From Camarhynchus parvulus (taxonomy: Eukaryota > Chordata > Aves > Passeriformes > Thraupidae), in assembly GCF_901933205.1 (NCBI RefSeq), contig NC_044573.1, forward strand, positions 27,835,493 through 27,899,492: a stretch of DNA of 64,000 nucleotides, in the 5' to 3' direction. How positions within the stretch are numbered: position 1 is the first letter of the stretch; the number at the start of each line of letters is the position of its first letter. Below are positions 1-13,091 of this stretch, in pieces. The notes beneath the pieces are model-generated. The model saw only the letters and a list, made by a program, of their open reading frames with translations, was not told the origin of the DNA and did not search any database. The translations under genes were made by a program, and so were the position numbers.

Positions 1-3000
1 CTTGGAAAACCAATGTCCCAGGGAGGTAAATGACAGACAAAGGAGGAGCAACACCTATTGTGGTTGGAGGGAAGGGGTAAAAGAGAGACCATGCTTCTGT
101 CATTTGTAATTTGGGAGGGAGGTCTTGCACAGATAGTTTATTCCAAGTGCCTGATCTCTGCCCTATCTGGGGAACAGAGGAATTAACTCAGATATTAAGC
201 AAATGCTTTGGTATCACTGGAGAGCAGCTTGCACTTGTCTGGAGCAAGTGAGGCCTTGGGCAAAAGTCCATGTCAAACAGCACCTTGGGGAAACTGTGCA
301 CATGGCTCTGGATAAAGCAATGCCATCTCAGTCCTCCAGCATGGTGGGAAAGAAGCTGCCTTAATGGCTGAGTGTGGAGGGAACCAGCATGGCCCAGCAG
401 AGCAGTGTGGACATTTTGGGAGCTCTGCTGGGCTGTGATCACCTGAGAGGGTCAGCTGTCCCCCAGTGCTTGATGAGCACAGCTGCCCTCCCAACAGCAG
501 TGCTGGGCAGGTACTGCTGTGTTTGTGTCACTGTTTTTTCCCATTTCCTGACAGTGGTAGCACCTCAGGTGTCCTTAAGGCACGGCAGCCATCTCTCTGT
601 GCTCTGACACAGCACAGTCCTTGCCAGCCTGCAGTCCGTGCAGCTCCCAGGCATCCAACAGTGCTCAGCAAATGTACAAAGTGCAACACAAACCATAACA
701 TTCCCGCATTTGTGGTCCTGAGGTGCTCCAGGTGCTCAGAGCCAAACTCTGCTCTGCCATTCAAGGCTCTGTGGGACCCAAGGACTGCTGCTGTCCTTTG
801 AGGAGTTCATCAAGGCTGTACTCCTTTCTGTGGCCACTGCAGGATTGTGTTCTGCACAACTTTGCAGGCTGCTGCTCAGGGACACTGCTGAGTAAGGGCT
901 TACGGAGCACGGGGAACAAGAGAAAAATGTCTCAACTTCAATAGCTTCAGTAGGAAAAAATACCTTTCTGCATACAGGGTGAATATGATGGTGCTGGCCA
1001 CACTCAAACCCAAGAGCAGCTACAGGTTACAATGGCTTTCCAACACCTGCCCTAATTTCTTTCTGGTTTCACAGCTTACTTGCTGTGGGAAGAGGAAGTT
1101 TGCCCCAAAAGGAGGGAACCATGGCATTTGCTTTATTTATACTTAATTTCCTTCAGCAATTGTTTATTCTTGGGTAACATCACTAACCATCCAGTCATCA
1201 AAGCACCGGGTTCTCATAGCCAATGTCCTGTCCTTGGACTGTAACCACAAAAAATGGAAGAGTTCACTTTGCTGTGGACCTTTTGGATGTTGGCAACATT
1301 TGGAGATACAGTTCCATGCTGGTGGTGCCTGTGTGGTCTAATTAGCCTTTATTGCTGCTCTTGCCTACCCTTAGTTCCATGTTAATTTATGTGTCCCAAG
1401 ATGCGCCTGTGCATCTGTTCCTGATTTCCTGGGTATGCATTTATATTCTTGCTGAGTACTGAAAGGGAAGGAGATGAAATGCATTGAAGATCTTGATTTA
1501 CAGCTTCAGCATTTTCCTAAATCTGTTAAGAACTGTGTTTTCTTGTCCCCCTCCTCTCTCCCCTCTGTGATGGCAGGGAGACACCCAGTCTGGCAAGCTG
1601 GAACATGAGCACGAAAGCAGAGACAGACTCCTGTCACTTCACTGACCACAGCCAGTAATGGGCCCTGTCTGCCCTGCACCCGGTCCTGAGTGCACTTTTT
1701 GGGATATCTTGGCCCTCTAGTGCAGCATTGTACACTCACCATTTGGTTCTTCCAGCAACTCTCCTGTGTCATTTTGAAGCTGATGATGTGACTGGTGGTG
1801 GTGATGTACAGGGACTGGTTTGGGATGCAGTTTGTCTAAGATAAAGAGGAAAAGATGGGAGCAGGTCAGAGCAACTTCAGCTCAAACAGCCACCACCCTG
1901 CCTGACCCCATGGCTGCCCAGCTGCCTCCTCCTTGTGATGCTTTGCCACAAGGAAGAAACTTCTGTCAGTGGAACAGACCTAACCTGACTCCACAGTAAA
2001 TTTCCTCACAATTTTTCTCCTTCACTGGCCGTGCTTTGGTCAGTGATGCCTCACACGTGCAAATGTCAGAGCAAGCCTGTGCCACCAGAAGAGAGGGGAC
2101 AACTCACAGGCAAAGCTGAGGACAGGATGATTCCCTGAACAGAGTGACAGCCAGACTGCTCCAGGATGTCATAGCCTGGACTGGACTGTCCTGTCCACTA
2201 AGCCTTCATGTCTGGTTCACTGTGCCCAGTCAGGATCACAGAGAAAAGCAGCTGCTGGTTGATCCAAAATGTTGATGCCAGTGGTTGATTAGGAAAAATC
2301 TGTCAGGGTGCAACTGCCTCTCAGTCCCTTGAAAAGGGATTTCTTTTGGTGGTGGGTCCTTCCTGGCTCCCCAACAGCACATAGCTGCCAATCCATGCTG
2401 CTGTGATGGGAGGGCTTTGAGTCAGCTGGGATAGCATATCCAAGAGATTTCACTGGGATATGCCATCCTTCCTGCTGCTTCTGAGGTCCTGTGTGACTAC
2501 TAGCAAGCTTTCCCAAGCAGGAATTATGACACTCTGGAGTTTACTGAACCATTTCTCCTGTGCTTCCCCAGGCTTTTCCTCTCAATTACATTAAAACCGC
2601 CAAAGCCATGGGAAGAGCATTTCTCAGCTTCTGGAAAAGCCTTTATTTAGGTGTATGAAGCAGCTTGTTTGAACAGGTTGTGCCCAACCACTCTCCTCTC
2701 TTCACCCTTGCCTGGGCATGTATGAGGAAAGGAAAAACAGAGACCAGCTTGTGCCCTTGGCTGTTTTGGGGAATTCTGCCACTGCATGGGTCAAACCCAT
2801 GTGCTTGGACCTCTGGGGATCAGCAGAGGTAGAAAAGGTCTGGAGGTCTTCTGGAAGACTTCTGGAGGAGGCAGCAGGACTTGCACTCCTGATCAGGATA
2901 ATTCCTGTTGGGAGACTAAAGAGCAAACATCCATTAACTTTAATTTTGGTGGCAAAGGAAGGTGGCAGGCACCTGGGAGGAGCTCCCCCCTCACCTGTGG

Positions 3001-6000
3001 CACATGAAAATTCCCTACCAGGTTGGCAGCCACACTTGGGTTGGAGGAGGGACCCCATACATCCTGGGTGGACTCCCTGGCAAAGCTGGCATGAGCCATT
3101 CATGATGGTACACGAGCTGAGGACCCCTGCAAGGCACCCCAGTGTCATCCCCCTGCCCTGGCTGGCCTGAGGAGTCTGTGCCAGCTGAGCCCAGCCTGCT
3201 GCTTGGAAAACCCCTGGCTGTGCCATGGGACCAAGTGAAACATCATTTCCCAGCCGAATGGACAGATTGTTAAATATACAATGATTTGCCAGCTCTTTCA
3301 TTGCAATAACTGTTCACACATTGTCTCTTTGCCTCTTTCACTGTTTTTATGATTCATGCTATTTGGTTGCCCAATTGACATTTCCAAAATGAGGTTTCTA
3401 AGCCCCAGCCTCTCCTTCTTCCTTTCTCCCCTTTTTCTTTGACAGTTTATAGGCCTGAGAGGAGTTTTTCCAATCATGATAATATCTTCATGTTTTGTTG
3501 ACAAAAGGTCAACCTAGGAATAAGCCACACTGGTTTTAGGAAAAATATTTGCTTATTTAGTAAGGGGATGTGTGTAGGAGATCAAATTTATGAGGGTGAA
3601 ATTGAATCTGGTTATTTGAAAGATTCTGAAATAAAAGCTTCCCACCCACTCACAAGGGGAAGAACAAGACTTATAAATTGCTTTAGGCTCAAGCAGAATG
3701 TAGAATGCAGAAACTAACTTTCTGTGCAAAAGGTAATAGGATCCAAAGGAAAAACTAAAACCAGAGCTTAAGAGGCAACAGCCCCTTCACTCCCTCATGC
3801 ACAGTGTTCATTTCACACTATCATTCCTTACAGAAGAAAGGTCATCATCAGGTTCCCCAGTATCTGACCTTCCAGTTCCACAGCATCCATCCTTATCTGT
3901 TGGTCAAACACTTGCTCAGTCTCAGAAAAGAAAGATCCAGTAGTTACACTGGTCAGCTAGACAGGGAATCTCTTCTGTAGCATGATTTCTCTGGTTTGAC
4001 TGTAAATCATAGTTCTAAAACAGGTCTCTCACACCTTTTTATGAGAATGGCCCAAGTTAGGAGCCCTACTCAATTCAGGAGTAATTTGCATGAATAGCAC
4101 TGCTGAACAGTGTGTTTGCAGGGTCCTGTCCCAAAGATCTTCTCTCTTTTCTCTGAGAAGACTGGCCAACAGTGCAACAGGTTATGTCACACTTTTCCAT
4201 AGATAATATGAAGAGGGAATGTGCTACAGACATGCATATATGTATCTTCATATATTTTAAAACTCTATATGTGAATGTGCATGTGTGTGTATATACATGT
4301 ATATGAATTAGAATAATTCCGGCCAGAAAACCCCTCTGGAGTTGATCATGTTTAATCCCTGGAAAGACAGCCCAACCTGATTGTTCAGGCCCTTGTCCAG
4401 CTGAGTTCTGAGCCCTTACAGATGTGAAGAAATTCTTCTGATAGCTAATTGGAATTTTTTTTTAAATTCCCCTGATAGCTAATTGGAATTTTTTTCCTGC
4501 GCCTTGTGACTGCTGCCTCTGTCCACCATGCACGTCTGAGGACAGTCTGACATACATATGAGTACATCTGGGCACACAGATAGACACATACAAACACAAA
4601 CACAAGGTTTCTTTTGCCCTTCCTCTCTGCATCTGAGAGATAACAAGCAAGTGGACTTTGCTCTGGCCCAGTGCAACTATTCCTATTTCTAGTAAACTCT
4701 GAGTGACTGTGGGGAGGATCTGGCATTTTCTTCCTTCTCCTGCTGTTGCACAGCTCCAGTTCCTTTGTATTATTTAGACACATGCCCCCTCATGGCTTGG
4801 GACATGACATTTCTTTCCTCTTTAAGCATGATTATTACAAAACACAAATTGGAGTAAGAACTACAGTAAAAAAACACCAAAAACCTGTTTAATGAAGTCC
4901 CATTGACACTGGATGCTCGTTAAAAAGATCAACAAAACATTAAGCAGGTCTTAGCAGCTATTAGAAACAAAGATGAGCCATTATTGAAAGTGTTCAACTG
5001 GTTTGGGTTAACCCTACTGTCATGCATGACACATTATGGCAATTCTAGATAAAGAGGAGGCAGGAGTCAAAAATGAAATCCAATTCACTGGAGATTTTAT
5101 ACAATTTTTAAACAAGATAACAATATTGGTTTTAGATACTCAGTATTGTTTGTAGATATCCTGCCTCTCTTTCTGTATGTAGCCACCACAGATCATCGCT
5201 GTAGATGAGCTATCATCAAATCCTGCTGGACACAGGACTTGCTTGGGCACAGCTGCATGTGTCTTGGGCTTAGAGCCATGAGAAGAATGAGGCCAAACTA
5301 TCTCCCAGCACAGAGGCAAAAATGATGAAGCTGCTTGATTGTGAAACAATCTTCTTGCTGGGAAAGCTGCTCGGGATTTCATAGTTGTTTTGTCCCCTAA
5401 CACATCACAGCTGGTGTGACCTGGCCTGTGAAGGGATGATTAGAGAGAAATACATGGGTAGTGTTCACAGGCACGGAATCTATTTCTGATGGAGGTAAAT
5501 GGAGATTAATCTCTCTGTACCTGTGGACCTCCCAGCCAATTTTCTCCCTAATGGATGGTAGAGGTTTTTCCATTCGTGCTTTTCTCACTTTGTAACATGA
5601 AAGCAATCATACAGTCAGAGCTGTAACCTCTCACCATTACTCTAAGAAGAGCACATCTTCACATTTGTCTTTGAGGAACAACCAGGGTCTATTCCAAGAG
5701 GATTTTAGTTACTCCAGTGCCACAACAGCTACCCAGCATAATTTTTTTGAATAATAAAATTGTATCTCCTGCCCATTTGCTCTCAGTGGCCCATCAAAGT
5801 ATATAGCAAGCTTTTTTAATAGTAATTTCAAACATAGCTCAAATTCTGCCCTTTTCTACACAATAGAGCTCCTGTCATCCTCTCTCCTTCCCACTCCCAC
5901 TCAACCCCATCTCCAGGGGGAGGAGACACTTGGTCGCACCTGGCTAACAGAGCTCTTCACAAAGGCCCTACATGTTCTGCCAGTGTCTCTCAGAGAGATG

Positions 6001-9000
6001 ACACTCACCAAGTACAGCTGCATTTCTGTAAAATTAGCCACGCTTTACTGCTGGATGTGTTGGGCAGCAAGAGGTAAAAGCCACAGGGAAGTCAGAAGTT
6101 GGGAGTAGGTCAGGGAGCAATCTCAGTAGCTGATTCTGCTTGGGCCAGAGCCTAAACTGTTTAATACTTGTGTGTGTGTTTTGAGCAGTCGAGGAGAACG
6201 TGCAGAGCATCAGTGCTTCACAACATGTCTCCTTGTCTGACTGCTTTGCAAGAGCAGATGACAGTTCTCAGGCAAATCTGCTAATTTGGAGGCAGAAAAT
6301 GGTTTCATCTGTCTTGTGGCGAGACACCTGAGAAGCCAAGGGAGCTGTTTCGGGAGAAAGCACAGAGAAGCTCTGTGTACTTACAGCTGTGCTTTCAACA
6401 CAGGAAAATAAATCATCTTTCCACCACAGAACCCATCATAGTTACCCTCACATGTAAGAGCAATTAGGATGTTACTGCCTTGCTGTCATGGAGCAGCCTG
6501 AAGAGGTGTAATGGGAGTGGGGTTATTATTTGTGGCTGGGGAATAAGGGTATGAATGAGTGAGTTATGAGATTTCAGGTAAATAATCCTCTGGCTTTTTG
6601 CAAAGAAGTGTCGTCCCACCCCATCACAAGCTGACAAATCTACCATTTCCTGCCCAAAGAAATTCATAAGAGCCAATCGCAACTCTTCCCTGACTCCTCT
6701 CTGAAGAGGGAGAATGAGAAGGGAGAGATTTAGCAGTGGCTGTTTGGTGTTGTGCCACTTCATACTGCTGGCTCAGAAGGCAGCAGCCTGCTCAGCTCTG
6801 CCCAAATGGCAAACACACCTCCTGCCCAGGACAGCTGCCATGGCAGGAGCCAGCCCTTCCTGGCAGGGGTGAGGGCACAGCATGGAGCTAAACCTGGTTT
6901 AGTCACAGACACTGCCCACTTTGTTCTGTGCTGGATGCCCCCCCCCCAAACAGAAAGATATGACAGATCCAAAGAAAAGGAGCAGCTAGGAGACAGGTGT
7001 GTGCCTCCCCCAGTCTACTTTCCCAAAAGAAAACAAAGCCCAAAAATTGATTCAGGTTCCACTGGGATTGGAGGCTTCTCTCAAATCTTTGAAATACAAA
7101 TTGAGATTCAGTTTCTGCTTCATGGATGGGAAAAAATCATGGTTCAGGCTGGTTTCTGGTTAAGTTCAACTCCCAGCAGAACCTCTCCTGCAACTCAGAA
7201 GCAGGACAAAGTATGATGGGGGTGTTTTGCCATATGGGTAAGTAGAGTTGGGCTTGAGAATGAAGATGAATAAAGGAAGAGGCTCAGCACAATGATGTCC
7301 TGTCCCATGGGAAACAATGAAGCTTGAACCGACTTCAATATACAGGAAAAGCAATAGTGGGACAGAGAAACAGCAGCAGCCAAACAGTCTGGTGTGAGAA
7401 AAGATAGAAGATCGAATTAAACCAGGAAAGCTATTGTCAAGGTGTGGCTTCAAGAGGTGTCTGTTAGCCCCTGGCTTTTGCGTGAAAAGAAAATGATCAC
7501 TTGCCAAAAAGAAGAAACTCAGAGAAGAAACTGGATAAATCTTTCCCTGTAGGAACTGCCTTTTTGAAGCAAACTCTGCTCTGCTTGTATTACATATGCC
7601 AGCTCTTAAAACCTTCCATATATATGAAGATTTTTGATTCACACAAAGATCAGTTTTTGTCAGAGTCCACATGCTGTATTTAACCTGAAGCACTGCACAA
7701 AGCTGCCCGTTGGCTACATGGTCAAGGCTCCAGCAAGAATATCTTTGTGTACAGGGTATGAACATGATCCATACAGCAAGAGAAGCTCTTTGCCTTGGGT
7801 CTGGCAGAGCTGGTGAGCCTTCTGATGTGCATCCAAGCACCCTCATTGCTGGGGCCAGCACAGATGGGTTTTGATCTGCTGTTCCATGAGCCTAATCGCC
7901 ATTAGACTTCCCCATAGCAGTCACCTGTGGGCGATTCACATCATGTGCTATTCTTAGCCCACATATCTCTCATTTCTGGGTGTTACAAGAAACTGGATTA
8001 GAAACAGGTGCTCAGCATAAACAAGTGAGCTGCTCAAAATGCCCTAAGACTGCAGTTTCAGCAGCCTCCATCCAGCAAAAGAATAAACCTGAGATTCAAG
8101 TGGTTTAACAGGTCAAAGCAGAGGAACAAAGTAATATATTCATGGTTGAAAGAGCACATATACACCTGCATATACATCCAGCTGCACAACAATCAACAAA
8201 CCACTTCCACAATTTAAAAGCAGAATTAAGCAAATTAGGCTGATATAGATCTTTTTTTGACTTAAAGAACATCTTTAACATTTTTAAACATCTTTACATT
8301 TTTAACATACCTCACATTCACTTCACTGAAAAAGAAACTGAGAGCTCTTAAGACAGCATTTCATTTTCAGAATGTAAAAAAATAAACCTAAAAATGTCCC
8401 CCCTCATCAAGTCTACAGCTATGCTGAGTGTACTTTGTACCTCAGAACAGCAGACTGTGATGCTACACAGGTATCAAAAATATACATTCTATATGCATGG
8501 AACTGCAGCCAGCTGCCCAAACATTAGGTGCTCAAGGGCCTTAGGGCATTGATGGCTCATAAATTTGAGAGTATATATTAGGTGAGTACAGAACTGGAAG
8601 TTTTGTAGCAGTGGAAAGTAAGTATGATAATGAGGTAAACACATGTTCCAAAGAAAATACAAGCTAATCATGCCCTCTGTGCAGGAGACAGCAGCTTTAA
8701 ACAATCACCTGGGAAATGCTGCAGCGAGGCCTGCGAGCTGCTACAGGATGGACTCCTTGTTAATGACATCTCCCTGTGTCCTGTAGCTTTTTAATGCTGT
8801 AAACACAGTTCAACAAGTAGGTAACCAAATAGGTGTTCTGCTCCTTTGAGCGCTTTGAAGGATCTTTTGAATGCTCCTTTCTATTCCAAAAAGTGGAGTG
8901 TTACATGCAGCCTCAGTTTTCCTTAGATAAGTAAGAGGAAGCATCCTTCAGGGACCATAACCAAGGCACAGCTGGGATTCCTCCTTGGCTCACAGGACAC

Positions 9001-10109
9001 CTCAGGTGTGGTGAGGTCTGTGCATCGTGGGCTCCATCTGGAGGTTGTTTGCTCTAATCTGTGCTTTTGGAGGAAAATGAGAGAAAACACAGCAGTGCTG
9101 GGCCAAAGTCACCAAATCATCTGGAAAAGATGACCTTGCAAGCTGATGTGGAGGTGTCACACAGAGATTGGTGGGTGGTGGGATGAGCTCTACTTGCCCT
9201 TGGTAAGGGGAACCTTACAGCCCTGACTGAGATGGAGCCTTTGCTGGAAGTTTCCTTATCCATTGGTTAATGCAGCAAGCACAGCCAGGACTGTCCTGTC
9301 AGACTGCTGATGGTGGAAGCAGCTGCCCTCACAAGTCCCCAGGGTGAGTATTTGAAAGTCTGTCTCTACCCCCACCTTCAAATGTAAAGAGGATGGTAAA
9401 GGAGAGATTGGCCTGATTTGTGGTGTCCACAGAGCAAACAAGCAGTGGGAATGGTTGCTCCAGAGGTTCAGGGTGAGGTAGCATGTGGAAAAGGAGAGGT
9501 TTGGTGATTTGAATGAGGTATTGATGCATGAAGCTCACAAAGCACTGGGTTGAGACAGTAAGTTCCTGATGACTTACTTCAAATGTCTGGTCCTGGTGGT
9601 GCTGCTCCTGTCTTTCCCACAGCTTCCACTGCAGTCTTCCACTGTTATCTTAAGCAATAGGAATTCTGAAAAAAGTTTCAGACTGAGTCATTATGCTTGT
9701 GCAAGGTCACAGATAACTGAGATGTGACCAGGCTTTCCACCCACTATTCTGAGAGTAAGAGCTGTTGGGAGCAGGGTACATAGGACCCCACAGCCTATCT
9801 CTGTCCTAATGTTAGACAAACATCAGTGCTGCCTGGTTAAAACCCACCAGTGATGGTTCTTTCTGTTTTGCTGGAGGTCTCAGAGTCCTTGGAGCAGTGA
9901 GGGGTTGGAGTGGTGCAGAATTGTTGAGCAGAGCAAGAGAGCTCCATGAAAAACCAGAGTGTTCTCTGCATAGGAAGGTCATGCTCAGTGGGATCTCTTT
10001 GTTCTCTTAGCTGCATGTTAATGTACTCATCTTCCTCTTACCTGAGTGGAAAAAATGCTGGGGGGTTCTTAAGCCAAGGAATAGTTCTAGATATCCCAGG
10101 AGCCCTTTC
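1..10109. other. Intergenic, no gene recognised
   Basis: Unique-looking AT-rich sequence downstream of SLC4A1AP. The open frames here are short, uncorroborated and lack family motifs. One degraded CR1 fragment lies near 4.3-4.56 kb. Confidence 0.65.
4325..4560 (-). mobile_element. Degraded CR1 LINE fragment (minus strand)
   Basis: The plus strand shows the reverse complement of CR1 3'-region landmarks: a 'ccctctggag...atc' start, 'cccttgtccagctgag', 'gtgaagaaattcttctgatagct' and 'cgccttgtgactgctgcctctgtc'. It is heavily diverged. A 34-bp-spaced duplication of ctgatagctaattggaattt lies inside it. Confidence 0.55.
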
Positions 10110-12340
10110 CTCTTCTGATGCAGTGAACATCATTGCAGGGTTAGGGAGGTCAGGAAAAGTATTTGGGGTGAGAAATGTCTGTGAGATTTGCCACACACCC
10201 TATAATCACAGCCACAGCTGTAAATATTACTGCCAGCTCTGCTTGCTGTGTGACCATGCACTCAACACCGCCTTGAGAAGGAGATGCCCCAGGTGAAGAC
10301 TGCTGCATGGGCCTGGGGAACCCAAACTGTTTGGCTCTGATTTTATGTGGAAAAGCAGCTCAAAGGTAGAGGCTGGAAGTGCAGTCTGTGCCACAAACAG
10401 CCCTGTGACACAATCCAGCAGCAGTGCTCCATGTCTGGGATGCAGGGCAGGGCTCTCCTCTCGAGATGGAACGTGCAGGAAACTGTGCATGGCCCAAATT
10501 GTACTTTTGCCATGGAGACAGTGCCAGATGCCCCATGGGATGAAGGAGTGCCATGGAAAAATGAAGGAGAATGGGAGCTTCAGGGGACACGTGGACTTGA
10601 GTCAGCTGCCTAATGACACAAGTTTCAGGGCTATGCTTCTCTAATGCCAGAGGCTATGATGGCTGCTCCATTGCCAGGCAGCTTCTGAAAGAAAAACCAT
10701 GTCTGCAATTAATTACTCAGGGTGTTAAACTGATGTGCAAGCAGAGTTCTCATTTTCATAGACTCTTTTACATTTTTTAGTCATGAAACTAAGCAGTCTT
10801 CCTTAAGTTGTGGGTATCAAGGGCTCCAAAAGTTATTTCCTCCATTTTTTCAACAAAAAAATCAGAGTTACATAGACCCACTTCCTCAAGAGGATTATTA
10901 TAGACTGCACAGTGTGGTTCTTAAGGAAAAAAACCCAGTTCTTGACATGTACACATGTCCATCAGGAGATTTTTGACTTGCAGGAAGGGCTGAGTTACTA
11001 TTGCCAGCAAGATGTAAAAATTTGGAGGGAGGCCTGCAGATCATACAGAGATAAGATTACGGTGATGGCCTGTCACACAGTGGATGAGAAAGAATTTGAT
11101 GAAAAGATTAAGCTTTATTGCTGTGTAGATGCCTTTCTGTGTAATATGGTGACCTCTACTCCCACGTCCATGTACTGGTTTATAGCTCTTATTGGAGGGA
11201 AAAGCTATTTGATTAATGACACACATACCTGGCCCAAAAGGAGAACATTTAAACCTGTCATGCATTACACAGCTGTTGAGTGTCAAGTGAGAAACTGCTT
11301 CTGGGGTGGCAAAGTGATCACTGATGGGAGGATAACTACTTTCAAATATTATGGGTGCTTTTTCCATGGTTTTGTCAAATGCCACCATGAGAATGGCTGG
11401 AACCATCCAGTGGGGGTGACCTTTGGGTGTTCATATTACACAATGAAGCAAAAGATGGATGGCCTAAGGAAAGCAGGGCTTACCATCAGATTTAGATGGG
11501 AGCACAATCGAGCTGGTAAGAAAAGAAACAGATGGGGAGCTCATGGTCTTAGCCAGGACCAAACTGTCCAGGCCCTTATCCCCAGAGATGTTTTCTGGCA
11601 GCAGGTCAATGCCCTTTGTCTGTACTACAAAGCAGCCCCTGATGAAAAGATACACTGATCACCTACTTCAGGATGGTAACAATAAAGGTGTACTTACATG
11701 GGCTCTGTGCCCTAGTGCTTTTCATGAGCATAAATGGCAAAACATTATTTTCCCTGTCTGAAACCTGCCAGGCCTGCTGCTGATGAATGGAACTCCCTTG
11801 CAGTTGCCTGGTACACCCTGGAACTGGAAAACACTCTGGGGAAGTGCTACAGCTGTGAAACCTTTGAGGTCTGGCATTTTGAAAAGAGAGGCAACAGCCT
11901 TTCCTTGGATTCCATAAAGATATGGCTCTGCCAGAAGCAGGAAGCTTTAGGTTGCCCAGCCTGGTGTGCAGATGCAGACAAAACCCTGCTGCATATGCTG
12001 AAGATTACAGGCAGAAAGATGCTGTTGTGTAGCTTGAGCCTGCTAAGTAAGGAGTTGTATGGTTATCCCTTCACCCCAGCTTCTGAGGTGCCCTCCTGTG
12101 ATTTGTCCATGAGGATGCAGCCACTGGCTGGTGGAATCACCCCAAAGGATGTGTGTCCCTGATTCGCAAGACTGTCATTTCTAGAGTTTTCTTTGCCCCT
12201 GTAGGGTTGTGCCCACAGTTATTTAAACCCTCACACTTCCTGCATGACCTTGCCTTTACCACAGCACAGGCTCTGTCCTGAATCACCCAGGGGATTTCTC
12301 CAGACAAAGACTATTTACCAGTCATGCCTTGAACTGCATT
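10110..12340 (+). pseudogene. Fossil protein-primed family B DNA polymerase (Maverick/Polinton/adintovirus type)
   Basis: Reading blocks in order, by frame (position modulo 3; frame 3 = divisible by 3): frame 1, 10110-10296, Cys-rich with CEICHTPYNH; frame 3, about 10347-10610, with CSLCHK; frame 2, 10622-10754, with NARGYDG (exonuclease II-like) and QLLKEKPCLQLITQGVKLM; frame 3, 10755-10970, with FIDSFTFF and NQSYIDPLPQEDYY; frame 1, about 10960-11658, with YCQQDVKIWREAC (exonuclease III-like), YYGCFFHGFVKC, LRKAGLTIRFRWEH and VNALCLYYKA; frame 2, about 11650-11760; frame 1, 11734-11985, with WYTLELENTL, FEVWHF and KQEALGCPAWC; frame 3 from 11985, with YAEDYRQKDAVV and LAFTTAQA, plus stops. 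The order and spacing follow the family. Motif A appears deleted and motif C (DTDS-type) is not seen. It is non-functional as a polymerase. No integrase, capsid or ATPase gene was recognised nearby. Assignment is by motif recognition, not a database search. Confidence 0.88.
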
Positions 12341-12679
12341 AGGATGGCACTTTGCTCATGTTGTGACAGAAAAAGAACAGGCTCCATTATAGGCTTTTCC
12401 AGGATATCCTTCCATTTGTTTTTTCTGTTACCCTCTGTGCCAAGCAGTGCCAGCCTCTTCAATTCTTTGGCATTTCCGGACCTTGACAACACTGTTCACT
12501 CACTATTTCCTGTCCACTCCATACCAGGTATTCCAACAACTGCACAAGGGAGACATGAAAACAATTTTCTTTTCAAAATGCAAAAGTTGGTTTTTTTCCA
12601 TAAAAAAGGAAAAAAAAAGAACCCTTAAGTTTTAGGTTGTGTTTACGCTGACAGTATTTTCAAACAGCAGCCACAGAAA
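12341..12679. other. Spacer between polymerase fossil and SLC4A1AP 3' end
   Basis: No clear coding similarity. It may hold the last, unrecognisable part of the polymerase fossil. Confidence 0.45.
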
Positions 12680-13091
12680 AAAAATCAGTAGCGTTTTTTA
12701 TTTTAATTGCATAAACCCAATATGAATAAAATTTATCAAGCCTGTAAGTATACAGAGGTGTATTCCTTTAATATTTTTGTCTACTTCTATTTACAAAAAG
12801 AAACATGAGCTTACAGTTTCAAGCCAAATTAAAAAAAAAAACCAAAACAACAAACAAGGCTAAAAGTGAAAGAAGAGGCAGGAGAATGTGTGGGCTTTTA
12901 CTTTAAAAAAGTATCTGGAAGACAAACAGAGGACACACAGGGGGAGATAAGAGCCAGAGCAGCTGCTAATGGCCTTGAATTTGAACAGCATCTGGAAATC
13001 CAAGTCTCTTATCTGTCACTTAATGTGGAGTGAAAGAGTCCAAAACAGAGCAGTCCTTCAAGCCTCAGATGAACTCTGGGGCACTGGAAGC
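12680..13091 (-). other. SLC4A1AP: SLC4A1AP 3' UTR (inferred)
   Basis: AT-rich sequence lies downstream of the stop on the minus strand. The first good AATAAA follows about 390 nt after the stop, so a short 3' UTR is likely. The exact cleavage point is not determined. Confidence 0.6.
12697..12702 (-). terminator. Candidate SLC4A1AP poly(A) signal AATAAA
   Basis: The plus strand reads TTTATT, which is AATAAA on the minus strand, inside a T-rich run. Confidence 0.55.

Noticed and set aside
2702..3301. 199-codon minus-strand frame with an overlapping 150-codon plus-strand frame
   Set aside because: No recognised motif, no splice or promoter context, and codon use looks random. Probably chance.
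7166..7861. 231-codon minus-strand frame
   Set aside because: No domain or family signature, and no neighbouring exon or promoter. Considered as a possible second Maverick gene, but nothing supports it.
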